From NCBI GenBank assembly GCA_041390825.1, contig JAWKPF010000008.1, positions 1 to 64,000 on the forward strand: a DNA stretch of 64,000 nucleotides, read 5' to 3'. A program made the position numbers and the translations under genes. This DNA is from Thermomicrobiales bacterium. Its GTDB lineage: Bacteria; Chloroflexota; Chloroflexia; Thermomicrobiales; UBA6265. Positions 18,177 through 26,906 of the stretch are shown here, one piece after another; position 1 is the stretch's first letter; each line of letters begins with the position of its first letter. The notes under the pieces were generated by a model. It searched no databases. It saw nothing but the letters and a program-made list of their open reading frames with translations, and was not told the DNA's origin.

Positions 18177-19091
18177 ATGACCGTGCACGAAGGGAACGTC
18201 GGCGAGCAGATCGACCGGAGAGCGCGGCGCATGGGCGCGGCCATCAGTTTGCCGGCCATGGGGGCGATTCTCTTCTGGAGCGGCATCTCGCCCTTTGGCA
18301 AGTACGCCATGGACGAGATGCCGGCGATGATCTACATCGCGTTGCGGCCGGTGCTGGCGGCGGTGCTGGTGTTCGGCGTCATGACCCTGTTGCGCAAACC
18401 GATGCGAATCGACCGGCGCGACTTGCCACGCTTCATCGTCGCCGGGGTGTGCCTGATCGGGTTTTCGCAACTTCTTTTCATGGGTGGTCTTTCGCTCACG
18501 TCGGTGTCGCATCTCATCATCCTGAGCTCGATGAGTCCCCTGATGGGAGCCATGTACCGCTGGATCCGCACGCGAGAGATGCCCGACTCGCGGTCGGCGC
18601 TGGCGCTCGTCATGGGATTCGTGGGCGTCATCCTGGTGGTGGGCGGCGCGGGGTCGAGTGAAGGCACGTCGTTGACCGGCGACCTGCTGGCAATCGCGGC
18701 GGGCGCTACATGGGTAGGCGCGACAGTCTACCCGCAACCGTTGGTGCGGAAGTACGGCGCGCCACGGGCGACCGGTTGGTTTCTCCTGTTGTCGTCGCTG
18801 GCGTTGCTGCCGATCGGGTTGTTCTGGTTTGGGGAGGTGCGGGCCGATCCGCCAACGATGCTCGCCTGGGCGGCGCTTGCGTACGGCGCGATCGGTATGC
18901 TGGCGGGAAACACCCTCTGGCAACGAGCCGTGCAAGAGGTTGGGCCACAGCGGACGCTGATCTATCTCTATCTGGAGCCGTTCATCGTGCTGGTGATCGC
19001 CGCGTTGGCCCTCGACGAGCGGCTGACGCTGCTGCAGGCGCTTGGCGGTCTGTTGGCGATGGCCGGGGTGATCCTGGTTCGGAAACGGTAG
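18177..19091 (+). CDS. DMT (EamA) family transporter, second of a tandem pair
   Basis: 304 residues. It shares with its neighbour the stretch YPQPLVRKYG, the GNTLWQ.AVQ..GP.RTLIYLYL block, and the LQA.GGLLA..GV.LVRKR end, so the pair arose by tandem duplication. The N-terminus adds a short polar leader (MTVHEGNVGEQIDRRARR) before the first helix. The two could work as separate exporters with different substrates or as a heterodimer; the EamA family has both cases. Same operon as the flavoprotein. Confidence 0.83.
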   Translation: MTVHEGNVGEQIDRRARRMGAAISLPAMGAILFWSGISPFGKYAMDEMPAMIYIALRPVLAAVLVFGVMTLLRKPMRIDRRDLPRFIVAGVCLIGFSQLLFMGGLSLTSVSHLIILSSMSPLMGAMYRWIRTREMPDSRSALALVMGFVGVILVVGGAGSSEGTSLTGDLLAIAAGATWVGATVYPQPLVRKYGAPRATGWFLLLSSLALLPIGLFWFGEVRADPPTMLAWAALAYGAIGMLAGNTLWQRAVQEVGPQRTLIYLYLEPFIVLVIAALALDERLTLLQALGGLLAMAGVILVRKR

Positions 19092-19105
19092 TTGTCCGGT
19101 GTGTC

Positions 19106-19134
19106 ATGACAATGTCGGGCAATTCGGCTACGAT
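19106..19134 (+). promoter_or_regulatory. Putative promoter of the toxin-antitoxin pair
   Basis: ATGACA and TACGAT are separated by 17 bases; transcription would begin near 19141, just at the GGAAAGGAGG ribosome binding site of the antitoxin start at 19157. This also argues against the upstream in-frame ATG at 19106 as start codon. Confidence 0.5.
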
Positions 19135-19156
19135 TCCCCTGGAAAGGAGGCTTCCA

Positions 19157-19444
19157 ATGGTCGCGACGCCCCGTTCGGAAAAACTGGATCTTCGCCTTAC
19201 ACCGGAAGACAAGCGCAAGCTGATCGCCGCAGCAGAACTCGAGCATCGCTCGGTCAGTGATTTTGTGCTCAGAAGCGCGCTCGATCGCGCGGACGATACC
19301 TTGCCCGATCGCCGCTACTTTGGACTAAACGCAGAGCAATGGGAGGCGTTCATGGAGGCGCTCGATGCTCCACCGCGCGTGATTCCCGAAGTAGTTCGTC
19401 TCTTTCAGACTCCAAGCGTCTTCGAAGTCGGTGAAACCGAGTGA
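19157..19444 (+). CDS. tacA: DUF1778 (TacA-type) ribbon-helix-helix antitoxin
   Basis: 95 residues, ATG 19157 with a very strong GGAAAGGAGG. The N-terminal half (KLDLRLTPEDKRKLIAAAEL, then RSVSDFVLRSALDRAD) is the RHH DNA-binding domain of the DUF1778 family; the C-terminal half (LNAEQWEAFMEALDAPP) is the toxin-neutralising tail. TacA binds its own promoter and shields the acetyltransferase toxin. The reading frame ends by overlapping the toxin GTG, the standard coupling in such pairs. Confidence 0.88.
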   Translation: MVATPRSEKLDLRLTPEDKRKLIAAAELEHRSVSDFVLRSALDRADDTLPDRRYFGLNAEQWEAFMEALDAPPRVIPEVVRLFQTPSVFEVGETE

Positions 19445-19974
19445 GTTCGAATCGAATCGAGAAGCTCTCGCGTTACCATGAAGTCGCAGGATTTCGGTGC
19501 GGTCAGGAGCTCCTCGATCGATTCTTGACCCAGCATGCGCTGCAGAGCCAATTCGCAAACGCATCTCAAACCTACGTTGGAATCATCGATGGAGCGATTG
19601 CTGGGTACTACACGCTCGTCGTAGGCGAAACCCAATTCGATGGTGCTCCCAGGCGTCTTGCCAAGGGAATGGCACATCATCCAATTCCACTAATGATTCT
19701 GGCTCGTTTGGCTGTAGATACGAAGTTCCAGGGACGAGGAATTGGAGAAGGATTGATGAAAGATGCGATGCGCCGAACGGCGGCCGCCGCCGAGATCGCC
19801 GGAATTCGCGCGCTCGCCGTTCATGCAAAGAACTCCGAAGCGCGCCGGTACTATGAGCGCTTCGGCTTCGAATCTTCGCCAATCGAGCCACTCCATCTCT
19901 ACATGTTGATGAAGGATGTTCGGCGGAGTATCCAGGAGAGTCTGGCCCCACCCCGAACGGGATCGGAAGAATAG
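19441..19974 (+). CDS. tacT: GNAT-type toxin (TacT-like acetyltransferase)
   Basis: 177 residues, GTG 19441 overlapping the antitoxin stop codon (GTGA). It has the TacT-type layout: FRCGQELLDRFL, Ala-rich helix QSQFANAS, the acetyl-CoA loop RLAVDTKFQGRGIGEGLM and a final EARRYYERFGFESSP. Characterised members acetylate the amino group of charged tRNA and block translation, and are kept inactive by the DUF1778 partner. The pair is usually chromosomal in Chloroflexota; no mobile element is seen next to it here. Confidence 0.87.
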   Translation: MSSNRIEKLSRYHEVAGFRCGQELLDRFLTQHALQSQFANASQTYVGIIDGAIAGYYTLVVGETQFDGAPRRLAKGMAHHPIPLMILARLAVDTKFQGRGIGEGLMKDAMRRTAAAAEIAGIRALAVHAKNSEARRYYERFGFESSPIEPLHLYMLMKDVRRSIQESLAPPRTGSEE

Positions 19975-19991
19975 AGACAACACACCGGCTG

Positions 19992-21509
19992 TCACGACCA
20001 CTCGGCAGACTGCGATCCACCGCCGACTGGCTGCGGCAATGCAGCGTTCGTCGAGGTACTTTGGCGGCTATACGACCGAGCCAGACCCCAGGCCAATCCG
20101 GCCAGCCAGCCGCCAAGGACGCCGATACCGGCCGCGGTCGTAAAGACCAGCGGTTCGTAGTAACGGTTGAAATCGACCCCGAGGGCGAAAAGAATCAGCA
20201 CGGACTGTGCCGCGATGGCGAGAAGGCCGAGCATCTGCGGGCTGGCGAGCCCGTTCTTCCAGGCAAGATAGACCAGCACCAGCAATCCAGGCGCCGCAAG
20301 ATAGAGATCGATGCTGTGCCCACTCCAGTCGCGCCCGAACAGATCGCCCAGCCAGACGAAGATGCGTTCGGACGATGAGGTGCGGTCCTGCAGGTTCTGC
20401 CAGGTGCGCTCCAGCGCGTCGAGCGGTCCATGAATCGCGGCCTGCGGCCAGAAGCCTGCCTGGTTGTCCATTTCGTAGCGGCGGAAATCGAAAATGATCC
20501 TGGTCCTGCCAATTGGGTCGGACCAGAGGAACGGATAGACCAGCACGAAGAAGCTGCCGACCAACCCGGTTTGCACCAACAGTTTCCAGCCAAGCTGCCG
20601 CTCGGTGCCGCGTTCGCGGCGTGAAACCAGCCCCCACGCCCTGCCGAGCCGCTGGCGCGACCGGAGCCAGGGGTCGAGAAAGAGCACAACGGCATACGCG
20701 GTCCAACCGAGCGCGATGAAGAGCGGGCTGAGCTTGGTTGCCGCGCCCATGCCGAGCGCAACCGCCAGGAGCACCGAACGCCCCCAGGTCGGCTTGCGCG
20801 CGAGCCAGATGGCGGAGAGCACGGCAAAGGCAAACATGGTGGTGAACATCGCGTCCGAGACTGCCAGCGTCGAGAGATAGATGTGCAACGGGTGGATCGC
20901 CATCATGAGCCCAGCGATCGCGCCGCCGGCCCAGTTCACCATTGTTCCCACGATCAGCACCAGGAGGACGCAGGTGAGCGCTCCGAGCACCATGTTCCAT
21001 TGGCGGGCGGCGATCAGATTGTCATAGCTGGGCATATTGCCGTGGGTGACGTTCCAGGTGATGGCGTTTTCGAACCCGTACTGGAAATCCCAGGGGCCGT
21101 TGGTATGCAGGTCCTTGCCTTGCAGGAGCAACCCGAGGCCAATGATGTACGAGCCCATGGGAGGCTGCGCGCGGATCAGGTAGCGATCCTGCCAGAAGCT
21201 GCTGAGGGGATGCCGAAGCTCCTCCAGGTAGGTGGCTCGGTTGATCCAGCGGGATTCGTCCGGATGAAATGGAGACGTGTGAAGTTCGGCAGAGCTTTGC
21301 CACAGCGCGAAAAAGAAGACTGCCAGGCAGAGAGCGGAAATCGCGATCCAGCGCGGCCAGGGGCGCGGCGTTTGGTCTGGTGTCCGGTGTCCGGAGTCGA
21401 GCGACTCATTCGGAGACGCTGGACTCGGGACACCCGGCACTGAACTCTTTCCTGGCGGTCGTGGCTGCATCGGGCTCGTGGCGCGAAGTGGCGTATCGGA
21501 TCGTTTCAC
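19992..21509 (-). CDS. PMT/GT39-like membrane glycosyltransferase
   Basis: 505 residues with about 11 hydrophobic segments. After the first helix the motif HPDESRW matches the catalytic Asp/Glu loop of PMT_2/ArnT-like GT-C enzymes, and the lumenal loop QPPMGSYIIGLG is the usual second motif. It would transfer a sugar from a polyprenyl donor outside the membrane. The first 45 residues (Pro/Ser-rich) are odd: they are translated from a GTCCGG/GTCCAG-type repeat (about 21379-21438), so the true start may be later. Third gene of an M29 - aroA - PMT set on this strand, 26 bases after aroA. Confidence 0.72.
   Translation of the reverse strand: MKRSDTPLRATSPMQPRPPGKSSVPGVPSPASPNESLDSGHRTPDQTPRPWPRWIAISALCLAVFFFALWQSSAELHTSPFHPDESRWINRATYLEELRHPLSSFWQDRYLIRAQPPMGSYIIGLGLLLQGKDLHTNGPWDFQYGFENAITWNVTHGNMPSYDNLIAARQWNMVLGALTCVLLVLIVGTMVNWAGGAIAGLMMAIHPLHIYLSTLAVSDAMFTTMFAFAVLSAIWLARKPTWGRSVLLAVALGMGAATKLSPLFIALGWTAYAVVLFLDPWLRSRQRLGRAWGLVSRRERGTERQLGWKLLVQTGLVGSFFVLVYPFLWSDPIGRTRIIFDFRRYEMDNQAGFWPQAAIHGPLDALERTWQNLQDRTSSSERIFVWLGDLFGRDWSGHSIDLYLAAPGLLVLVYLAWKNGLASPQMLGLLAIAAQSVLILFALGVDFNRYYEPLVFTTAAGIGVLGGWLAGLAWGLARSYSRQSTSTNAALPQPVGGGSQSAEWS
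21379..21438. repeat. GTCC-rich dyad repeat inside a coding 5' region
   Basis: TGTCCGGTGTCCGGAGTCGA, GAGTCGAGCGACTC and GACTCGGGACACC form imperfect inverted repeats. The sequence resembles the GTCCAG tracts at 9.1, 28.7 and 47.4 kb but lies inside the proposed N-terminal region of the membrane glycosyltransferase. Confidence 0.45.
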
Positions 21510-21535
21510 GGTCCGAAGTGTAGCCAGTCGAGCCG

Positions 21536-22849
21536 CTATCCGGCGGCAAGCGCGGTGAGACGCTCGAAGAAGTCGGGAAACGTCTTGGCGGTGCAGCCGG
21601 GATCGAGAATGCGAATTCCCGGCGCGCGCAAGGTCGCGATCCCGAAACTCATCGCCATGCGATGGTCGTCGTAGGTCTCTATATCGGCGGGCACGATCGG
21701 CTGGGGAACGATCGTCAAGCCGTCCGGGCGCTCCTCCACCTGCTGGCCGAGCTTGCGCAGCTCGGTGGCGAGCGCGGCCACGCGGTCGGTCTCCTTGAGC
21801 CGTGCATGCTCGACCCCGCGGAAGGTGGTGGGACCTTCTGCAAAGGGCGCGATCGCGGCGAGGGTTTGGGCGGTGTCCGAGATCGCGTTCAGGTCGAGAT
21901 CGACTCCGCGCAGTTGACCGATGGGCGGCCCGATGACCTCGGTGTAGTCATCGGCGATCGTAACCGAAGCGCCCATTGCTTCCAGCACGCGCACGAAGTT
22001 CAAATCGCCTTGCGTCGAGTGTTTTCCGAGACCGTCGACCCGCACCCGGCCGCCGGTGACCGCCGCGGCGGCGAAGAAGTAGCTGGCGTTCGAGGCGTCC
22101 GGTTCGATGTGATAATTCCGTGCTTGGTAATGCTGGCCGGGTGCGACGGCAAAGCGTTTCCACCCGATCTCGTCCAGCTCGACCTCGACGCCAAAGGCGC
22201 GCATCGTGCTGGCGGTCATCGGCATATAGGGTTTGGAGACGAGATCGCCTTCGACGAGGATTTCGACTCCTGCCCGCGCATACGGCGCGGCGATCAGAAG
22301 CGCCGAAAAGTACTGGCTACTCTTGTCGCCGGGGACGGTTACGGCGCCGCCAGGCAGGCCGCTTGCAGCAACAAGAACTGGAGGACAGCCGCTGTCGGCT
22401 TCGCTGCGCACGTTGCTGCCGAGATCGTTGAGCGCCGTGATGAGTGGCTGGATCGGGCGCTGGCGCATGCGCGGGATCCCGTCGATGCGGAATTCGCCAT
22501 GCCCGAGGGTAAGCACCGCGGTCAGAAAGCGGACCGAGGTGCCGGAATTGCCGATGAAAAGATCGGCACTGGCGGCGGGGAAGGTTCCGTTGCCGCCAGT
22601 GACTGTGAACGAATTGGCCGCCTCGTCCGATTCCACACGGATGCCGAGCCGGTTCAGCGATTCCGCCATGTAGCGGGTGTCATCGCTGAAGAGCGCCCCG
22701 GTGAGCAGACTGGTTCCGCGCGCCAGAGCGGCAATCGGGAGCACCCGATTGGTGATGCTCTTGCTGCCAGGCACGGTGACCGTTCCGTCGACCGGCCGGT
22801 CGATCGGAGTGAACGTGAAGGCGTCGTGCGGAACGGTCTCGACCGGCAT
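21536..22849 (-). CDS. aroA: 3-phosphoshikimate 1-carboxyvinyltransferase (EPSP synthase)
   Basis: 437 residues of normal length. It contains the substrate-binding PGSKSITNRVL near residue 27, LFIGNSGTSVRFLTAVLTLG, the RPIQPLITALNDLG region, DKSSQYFSALL, and the C-terminal RVAALATELRKLG and DDHRMAMSFG. The enzyme joins shikimate-3-phosphate and phosphoenolpyruvate in the sixth step to chorismate. The start ATG shares one base with the stop of the M29 peptidase (TAATG), so the two are coupled. No other aro gene is next to it. Confidence 0.94.
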   Translation of the reverse strand: MPVETVPHDAFTFTPIDRPVDGTVTVPGSKSITNRVLPIAALARGTSLLTGALFSDDTRYMAESLNRLGIRVESDEAANSFTVTGGNGTFPAASADLFIGNSGTSVRFLTAVLTLGHGEFRIDGIPRMRQRPIQPLITALNDLGSNVRSEADSGCPPVLVAASGLPGGAVTVPGDKSSQYFSALLIAAPYARAGVEILVEGDLVSKPYMPMTASTMRAFGVEVELDEIGWKRFAVAPGQHYQARNYHIEPDASNASYFFAAAAVTGGRVRVDGLGKHSTQGDLNFVRVLEAMGASVTIADDYTEVIGPPIGQLRGVDLDLNAISDTAQTLAAIAPFAEGPTTFRGVEHARLKETDRVAALATELRKLGQQVEERPDGLTIVPQPIVPADIETYDDHRMAMSFGIATLRAPGIRILDPGCTAKTFPDFFERLTALAAG

Positions 22850-23961
22850 TACTTCTCCCAGAGCAGGTACTTGCCGTCGACCAGGAAGGGCTCGCCATCG
22901 ACTTCCACCCGGCCACCTTTGCGAAGATCGCAGATCATGTCCCAGTGGACCGCAGACTCATTGCTGTTTCCAGTCTCCGGGTAACCCGCGCCGACTGCCA
23001 TATGCACCGTGCCGCCGATCTTTTCGTCGAAGAGGATCTGGCCGGTGAACTGCTGGATGCCGAAATGGGTGCCAAAGGCGAATTCGCCGAGATAGCGCGC
23101 GCCTTCGTCGATGTCGAGTTGGTGGATGAGGAATTCCTCGTTCTTGGTGGCGGTGGCGTCGACCACTTTGCCGCCCTTGAATTCGAGGCGAATTCCCTCG
23201 ACCGCGCGTCCCTGATGCATGGCCGGCATGCTGAAGGTGACGTAGCCCTCGGTGCCCTGCTCGACCGGACCGGTGAAGACTTCGCCGTCAGGGAAATTCT
23301 TGGTGCCGTCGGCGTTGATCCACTTGCGGCCGGTCACATCGACCGTCAGATCGGTGCCGGGACCAGTGAGGCGAACCTCTTTCTTGCCCGTCAGCCAGTC
23401 GACCAGGATCTGCTGCTTCCTGGCTTGCGCGTTCCAGGCGGCGACGGGATCGTCCTGATCGAGCATGCATGCCGCGAAGACGAAGTTGGCAAAGTCCTCG
23501 GTGGACATCTCCGCGTCCTGGGCGAACGCATTGGTCGGATATTGGGTCAGCGTCCAGACGAGTGATCCGTCGGCATCGCGTTGCATATAGGTCTTGAAGA
23601 GCTCGCGGCGAGCGCCCTGGAAGACCGCCTGGCGGGCAGGATCGACAGCGCTCAGCGAGCGGGTATTGCTGTCGGCAAGCACGACGATGGTGACGTCGGC
23701 CACTTCGCGAGTGAACCGCTCGATCGGGCTGATCCAGGTGAGTTGTTCGTCCGAGCCGTTGTTCAGGAGCGATGCCTGCACGCCGGTGAAGAGCGGAACC
23801 ATAACGGGGTGTCCACCGACTTCGACGACGTCGGCATAGATTGCGCGCAGCAGTGGCTCGGCTTCGACACCTCCGGTGATCAGTACTGAATCGCCTTTTT
23901 TGACCGGCGCGGAAAAGCGCACCAGCGCCTGGGCCCATTTCTTCATCATTGGATTGGTCAT
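22849..23961 (-). CDS. M29 family (thermophilic) aminopeptidase
   Basis: 370 residues, ATG 23961 with AAGGTAAGG upstream. The N-terminus (MKKWAQALVRFSAPVKKGDSV) and the C-terminal segments LGEFAFGTHFGIQQFTG, ILFDEKIGGTVHMAVG and ESAVHWDMICDLR match M29 aminopeptidases (AmpS/AmpT type), which carry two metals bound by Glu, His and Asp in the C-terminal half. They are cytoplasmic and remove N-terminal residues from short peptides. First gene of the M29 - aroA - PMT set. Confidence 0.85.
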   Translation of the reverse strand: MTNPMMKKWAQALVRFSAPVKKGDSVLITGGVEAEPLLRAIYADVVEVGGHPVMVPLFTGVQASLLNNGSDEQLTWISPIERFTREVADVTIVVLADSNTRSLSAVDPARQAVFQGARRELFKTYMQRDADGSLVWTLTQYPTNAFAQDAEMSTEDFANFVFAACMLDQDDPVAAWNAQARKQQILVDWLTGKKEVRLTGPGTDLTVDVTGRKWINADGTKNFPDGEVFTGPVEQGTEGYVTFSMPAMHQGRAVEGIRLEFKGGKVVDATATKNEEFLIHQLDIDEGARYLGEFAFGTHFGIQQFTGQILFDEKIGGTVHMAVGAGYPETGNSNESAVHWDMICDLRKGGRVEVDGEPFLVDGKYLLWEK

Positions 23962-24024
23962 CGTATCGCCTTACCTTTCAGATTAGTTGAACAAACGCAG
24001 CGCCGGTTATAGCACAACCTCCCA

Positions 24025-24338
24025 GTCGTTCCGACCGAAGTGGAGGAACCGCTCGCTGCGCCGCGTGCCGGTTGTGTATCTGAACGGGTTGGTGCAGGGA
24101 ACAAGAGGTTCCTCCACTCCGCCTGCGGGCTCTGGTCGGAACGACGAGAGGCCGTCGTTCCGACCGAAGTGGAGGAACCTCTCGTTACGCCGCGTGCCGG
24201 TTGCCAGTATGAACAAGGTGGCGTCGGGAACAAGAGGTTCCTCCACTCCGCCTGCGGGCTCCGGTCGGAACGACGGGCGTGCCTGCGGGTTCTGGTTGGA
24301 ACGACGGGCGTGCCTGCGGGTTCCGGTCGGAACGATGG
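24025..24338. repeat. Tandem hairpin repeat array, two full 129-bp units and two partial ones
   Basis: Each full unit (24025-24146 and 24154-24275) begins GTCGTTCCGACCGAAGTGG and ends in the reverse complement GGTCGGAACGAC, with an inner pair AGGAACC..TCTCGTT / AACAAGAGGTTCCTCC, so a single strand can fold into one long hairpin. Period is 129 bases. Two shorter copies of the right end follow (24276-24306, 24307-24338) with the motif GTGCCTGCGGGTTC. The 402-base gap between the aminopeptidase and gamma-glutamyltransferase is almost wholly this array; open frames in it are spurious. A related element lies at 38265. Confidence 0.8.
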
Positions 24339-24363
24339 ACTTCTTCGACTGAAACGACGAGCG

Positions 24364-26046
24364 CTAGATACCCGCGGCGATACCTTCGCTGCGTGGGTCG
24401 CAACCGCCGACGAGAACTCCGGTGTCGGGATCGCGGGCGATGATCATTTCGCTGCCGCTCTGCCCCCAGGGACCGCAGGTGACCACGTCGTGCCCACGGG
24501 CGCGCAGGCCGTCGATAGTGTCCTGGCCGATCTGGTCCTCCACGACCAGGCGGAAGGGATGCCCAACATCGACCGGATAGGTCGCCGGCCAGATCGACCA
24601 GCGCGGGACTTCCACCGCGGCTTGCACGTCCTGACCTTCATCCAACATGGCGGTAATGCACTGCAGGTTCCACTGCGTCTGGCTGTCGCCGCCGGGGGTG
24701 CCCCCGACAACGAGCGGCGTGCCGTCTGCATCGGCAATCAGATAGCAGTTGAGGGTGTGCATCGTTTTCTTGCCCGGAGCGTACAGGTTTGGGTGCGCCG
24801 GATCGAGCGAAAAGCAGTGCCCGGCGCGGTTGTTCAGCAGCACACCGGTATCGCCGGCGACGACGCCGCTGCCCCAGATGCCGGAAACCGAGATGATGAG
24901 CGAGATCATGAGTCCGTCGCCGTCGATGGCGCAGAGATAAGTGGTGTCACCAGGGTAGAGGTAGGTCGATTTCGTTTCGAACAGTGCCTGGTCCGGATCG
25001 ATCGTCGCGCGGCGTTCGGCAGCCCATTCGGCTGAGAGGAGCTTGTCCATCGGGACATCGACGAAGTTCGGGTCGGCGGCGTAGAGATGGCGGTCGTGGA
25101 ACGCGCGTTTGAGCGATTCGACCATGAGATGCACCCCGAGCGCCGAATCGGTGCCAATAGCACCCATGTCGAAGCCGTCGAGGATGTTCTGCGCCTCGAG
25201 CTGGACGAAGCCCTGAGTGGGGAGCCCGGTTTGGTAGACGGTCTTGCCACGATAGGTGCTTTGCAGCGGGGCGCCCACCCAGGCGGCATGGTCGTCGAAA
25301 TCTTCGGCGGTCAAAGCGCCTCCATTGGCGCCGAGCCAGTCGGTCATCCGCTTGGCAAGTGAACCCTGGTAGAACGCCGTCGACGATTCGCGCGCGATCT
25401 GGTCGATGGTGGCGGCGAGATCAGGTTGTCTCAACATTTCGCCGGGGCCGAGCGCCTTGCCACCGGGAAGGAAGACGGCGGCCGAGGCCGGGTACCGTTC
25501 CAGGAACGCACGCTCGCCCTTGATCATGGCCGAGAGTTTTTGCGTAATCGGGAAGCCGTCTGCGGCGTGCCCGATGGCGGCCTTGCTCAATTCGGTCAGC
25601 GGCTTGCTGCCAAATTGTTGCAACAGGGCATCGATACCTGCCGGGAAACCGGGCACCGAGGGCGAAAGCGGCCCGGTCTGCGCGAGCACGCGGCCGTTCA
25701 GTTCGCCCCGTTCCTGCATGAACTCGAGCGATGCGCCGCGTGGGCTGATACCCGAGCTGATGACACTGACGAGTTCTGCGTACCCGCCCCCTTGGGCCGG
25801 TTTGGAGACGATGGCGAAGAGATCGCCTCCGACACCGCACGAGGCCGGCATGGTCACCGCGTCGACCAATGCCGCCGCAATTGCCGCATCGACCGCATTC
25901 CCGCCATTCGCCAGGACTTCGAGCCCCGCGGCGGTGGCAAGGGGTTGCGCCGTAGCGACCATGCCCTTCCGGGCATAGACCGGGGATCCGCGACGCCGGC
26001 GGGCCATTGGTTTGGGCAGGTCAGTGGAGGTCGGGAACCCGAGCAT
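24364..26046 (-). CDS. ggt: Gamma-glutamyltransferase
   Basis: 560 residues from ATG 26046 (MLGFPTSTDLP), with AAAGGGA upstream; a longer frame exists but has no such site. It has the Ntn-hydrolase plan: an N-terminal large-subunit region with ANGGNAVDAAIAAALVD and CGVGGDLFAI, then the maturation site with the nucleophile Thr near 367 in GDTTYLCAIDGDG, and a small subunit ending VVGGTPGGDSQ and GGCDPRSEGIAAG. No signal peptide, so it is probably cytoplasmic, as in some Chloroflexota. It breaks or transfers gamma-glutamyl groups. Confidence 0.88.
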   Translation of the reverse strand: MLGFPTSTDLPKPMARRRRGSPVYARKGMVATAQPLATAAGLEVLANGGNAVDAAIAAALVDAVTMPASCGVGGDLFAIVSKPAQGGGYAELVSVISSGISPRGASLEFMQERGELNGRVLAQTGPLSPSVPGFPAGIDALLQQFGSKPLTELSKAAIGHAADGFPITQKLSAMIKGERAFLERYPASAAVFLPGGKALGPGEMLRQPDLAATIDQIARESSTAFYQGSLAKRMTDWLGANGGALTAEDFDDHAAWVGAPLQSTYRGKTVYQTGLPTQGFVQLEAQNILDGFDMGAIGTDSALGVHLMVESLKRAFHDRHLYAADPNFVDVPMDKLLSAEWAAERRATIDPDQALFETKSTYLYPGDTTYLCAIDGDGLMISLIISVSGIWGSGVVAGDTGVLLNNRAGHCFSLDPAHPNLYAPGKKTMHTLNCYLIADADGTPLVVGGTPGGDSQTQWNLQCITAMLDEGQDVQAAVEVPRWSIWPATYPVDVGHPFRLVVEDQIGQDTIDGLRARGHDVVTCGPWGQSGSEMIIARDPDTGVLVGGCDPRSEGIAAGI

Positions 26047-26144
26047 GTTGTCCCTTTCGGCGAGTGACGAGCGCGGACAGGCGCACGATAGGGGGCTATT
26101 ATCGAGGAAACGACCAGCCACGTTCGGTGAAAGGAAGCCAGACG

Positions 26145-26906
26145 ATGTGCCACGAATCGATTACCTGGCCGATCAGCGGCGGAGCTCCAACCGCAGCGCA
26201 ACGAGAAGACATTGCCCGCGAAGACACGACGCTGCCGGTCTACGTCGCAACACCAGCGGATGGCGGCAAGAGAGCGGCGCTCGTGCTCGTTCATGACATC
26301 TACGGTCCGCGGGAGTTCTATCGCGATATGGCCGGACGGCTGGCGGACGAGGGGTATCTGACGGCGTTGCCAGATCTTTTCGTTCGTCAGGGTGAACTGA
26401 ACGACGATGCGCCGGCCACACGGTTTGCCCGCATGCGCGCCCTCGACAAGGATCTGGCATTGGAAGACGTCCTGGCGACGGTCCGCTTTCTGCGTGACCG
26501 CCATGGAGGCAATGGCCCGGTCGGGTTGATCGGTTTCTGCATGGGAGGCACGTTGGCGATGCTTTCGGCCGGCGCGGTTGGCGGTCCGGATGCGGCGATC
26601 TCTTTCTACGGGTTCCCTGCCAGGCGAGACGGGTGGCCCATGGCGCCGATGGATCAGGCGGATGCGGTTTGGGCCCCCCTGCTCCTGATCGTGGGCGATC
26701 AGGACGAAGCGGTTGGCATGGACAACATGGCGGCCTACGAAGCCAGGCTCGAAGCGGCCAACAAGGACTACGAATCGATCACCTACAGCGGGGTCGGGCA
26801 TGGATTCATGACCTTCGACGAGCAAGCCGAAACGTTCCCGCAGGCGTCCGACGCCTGGACGGCCACGCTGCAATTCCTCGATGAGCAGTTGGGTGGCAAT
26901 GGCTAG
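26145..26906 (+). CDS. Dienelactone hydrolase family protein
   Basis: 253 residues, ATG 26145 with GAAAGGAA upstream. An alpha/beta hydrolase with the Cys nucleophile of the family: GFCMGG (Cys132), Asp in GDQDEAV (185-187), and His219 in GVGHGFMTF. The N-terminal VLVHDIYGPREFYRDMAGRLADEGY is typical. Classical members hydrolyse dienelactone in chloroaromatic degradation, but most bacterial copies have other small ester or lactone substrates. The next gene overlaps its end by eight bases, so they are co-transcribed. Confidence 0.83.
   Translation: MCHESITWPISGGAPTAAQREDIAREDTTLPVYVATPADGGKRAALVLVHDIYGPREFYRDMAGRLADEGYLTALPDLFVRQGELNDDAPATRFARMRALDKDLALEDVLATVRFLRDRHGGNGPVGLIGFCMGGTLAMLSAGAVGGPDAAISFYGFPARRDGWPMAPMDQADAVWAPLLLIVGDQDEAVGMDNMAAYEARLEAANKDYESITYSGVGHGFMTFDEQAETFPQASDAWTATLQFLDEQLGGNG

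Noticed and set aside
21662..22984. 440-codon open frame on the plus strand
   Set aside because: It is antisense to aroA and its neighbour, which carry clear family motifs; long antisense frames are common at this GC content.
24025..24338. CRISPR array
   Set aside because: Repeats are 129 bases long, themselves inverted repeats, with no unique spacers of constant length and no cas genes nearby.
23987..24352. Small open frames on both strands in the repeat array
   Set aside because: Their repeated residues simply follow the DNA repeat; no ribosome binding site was seen.
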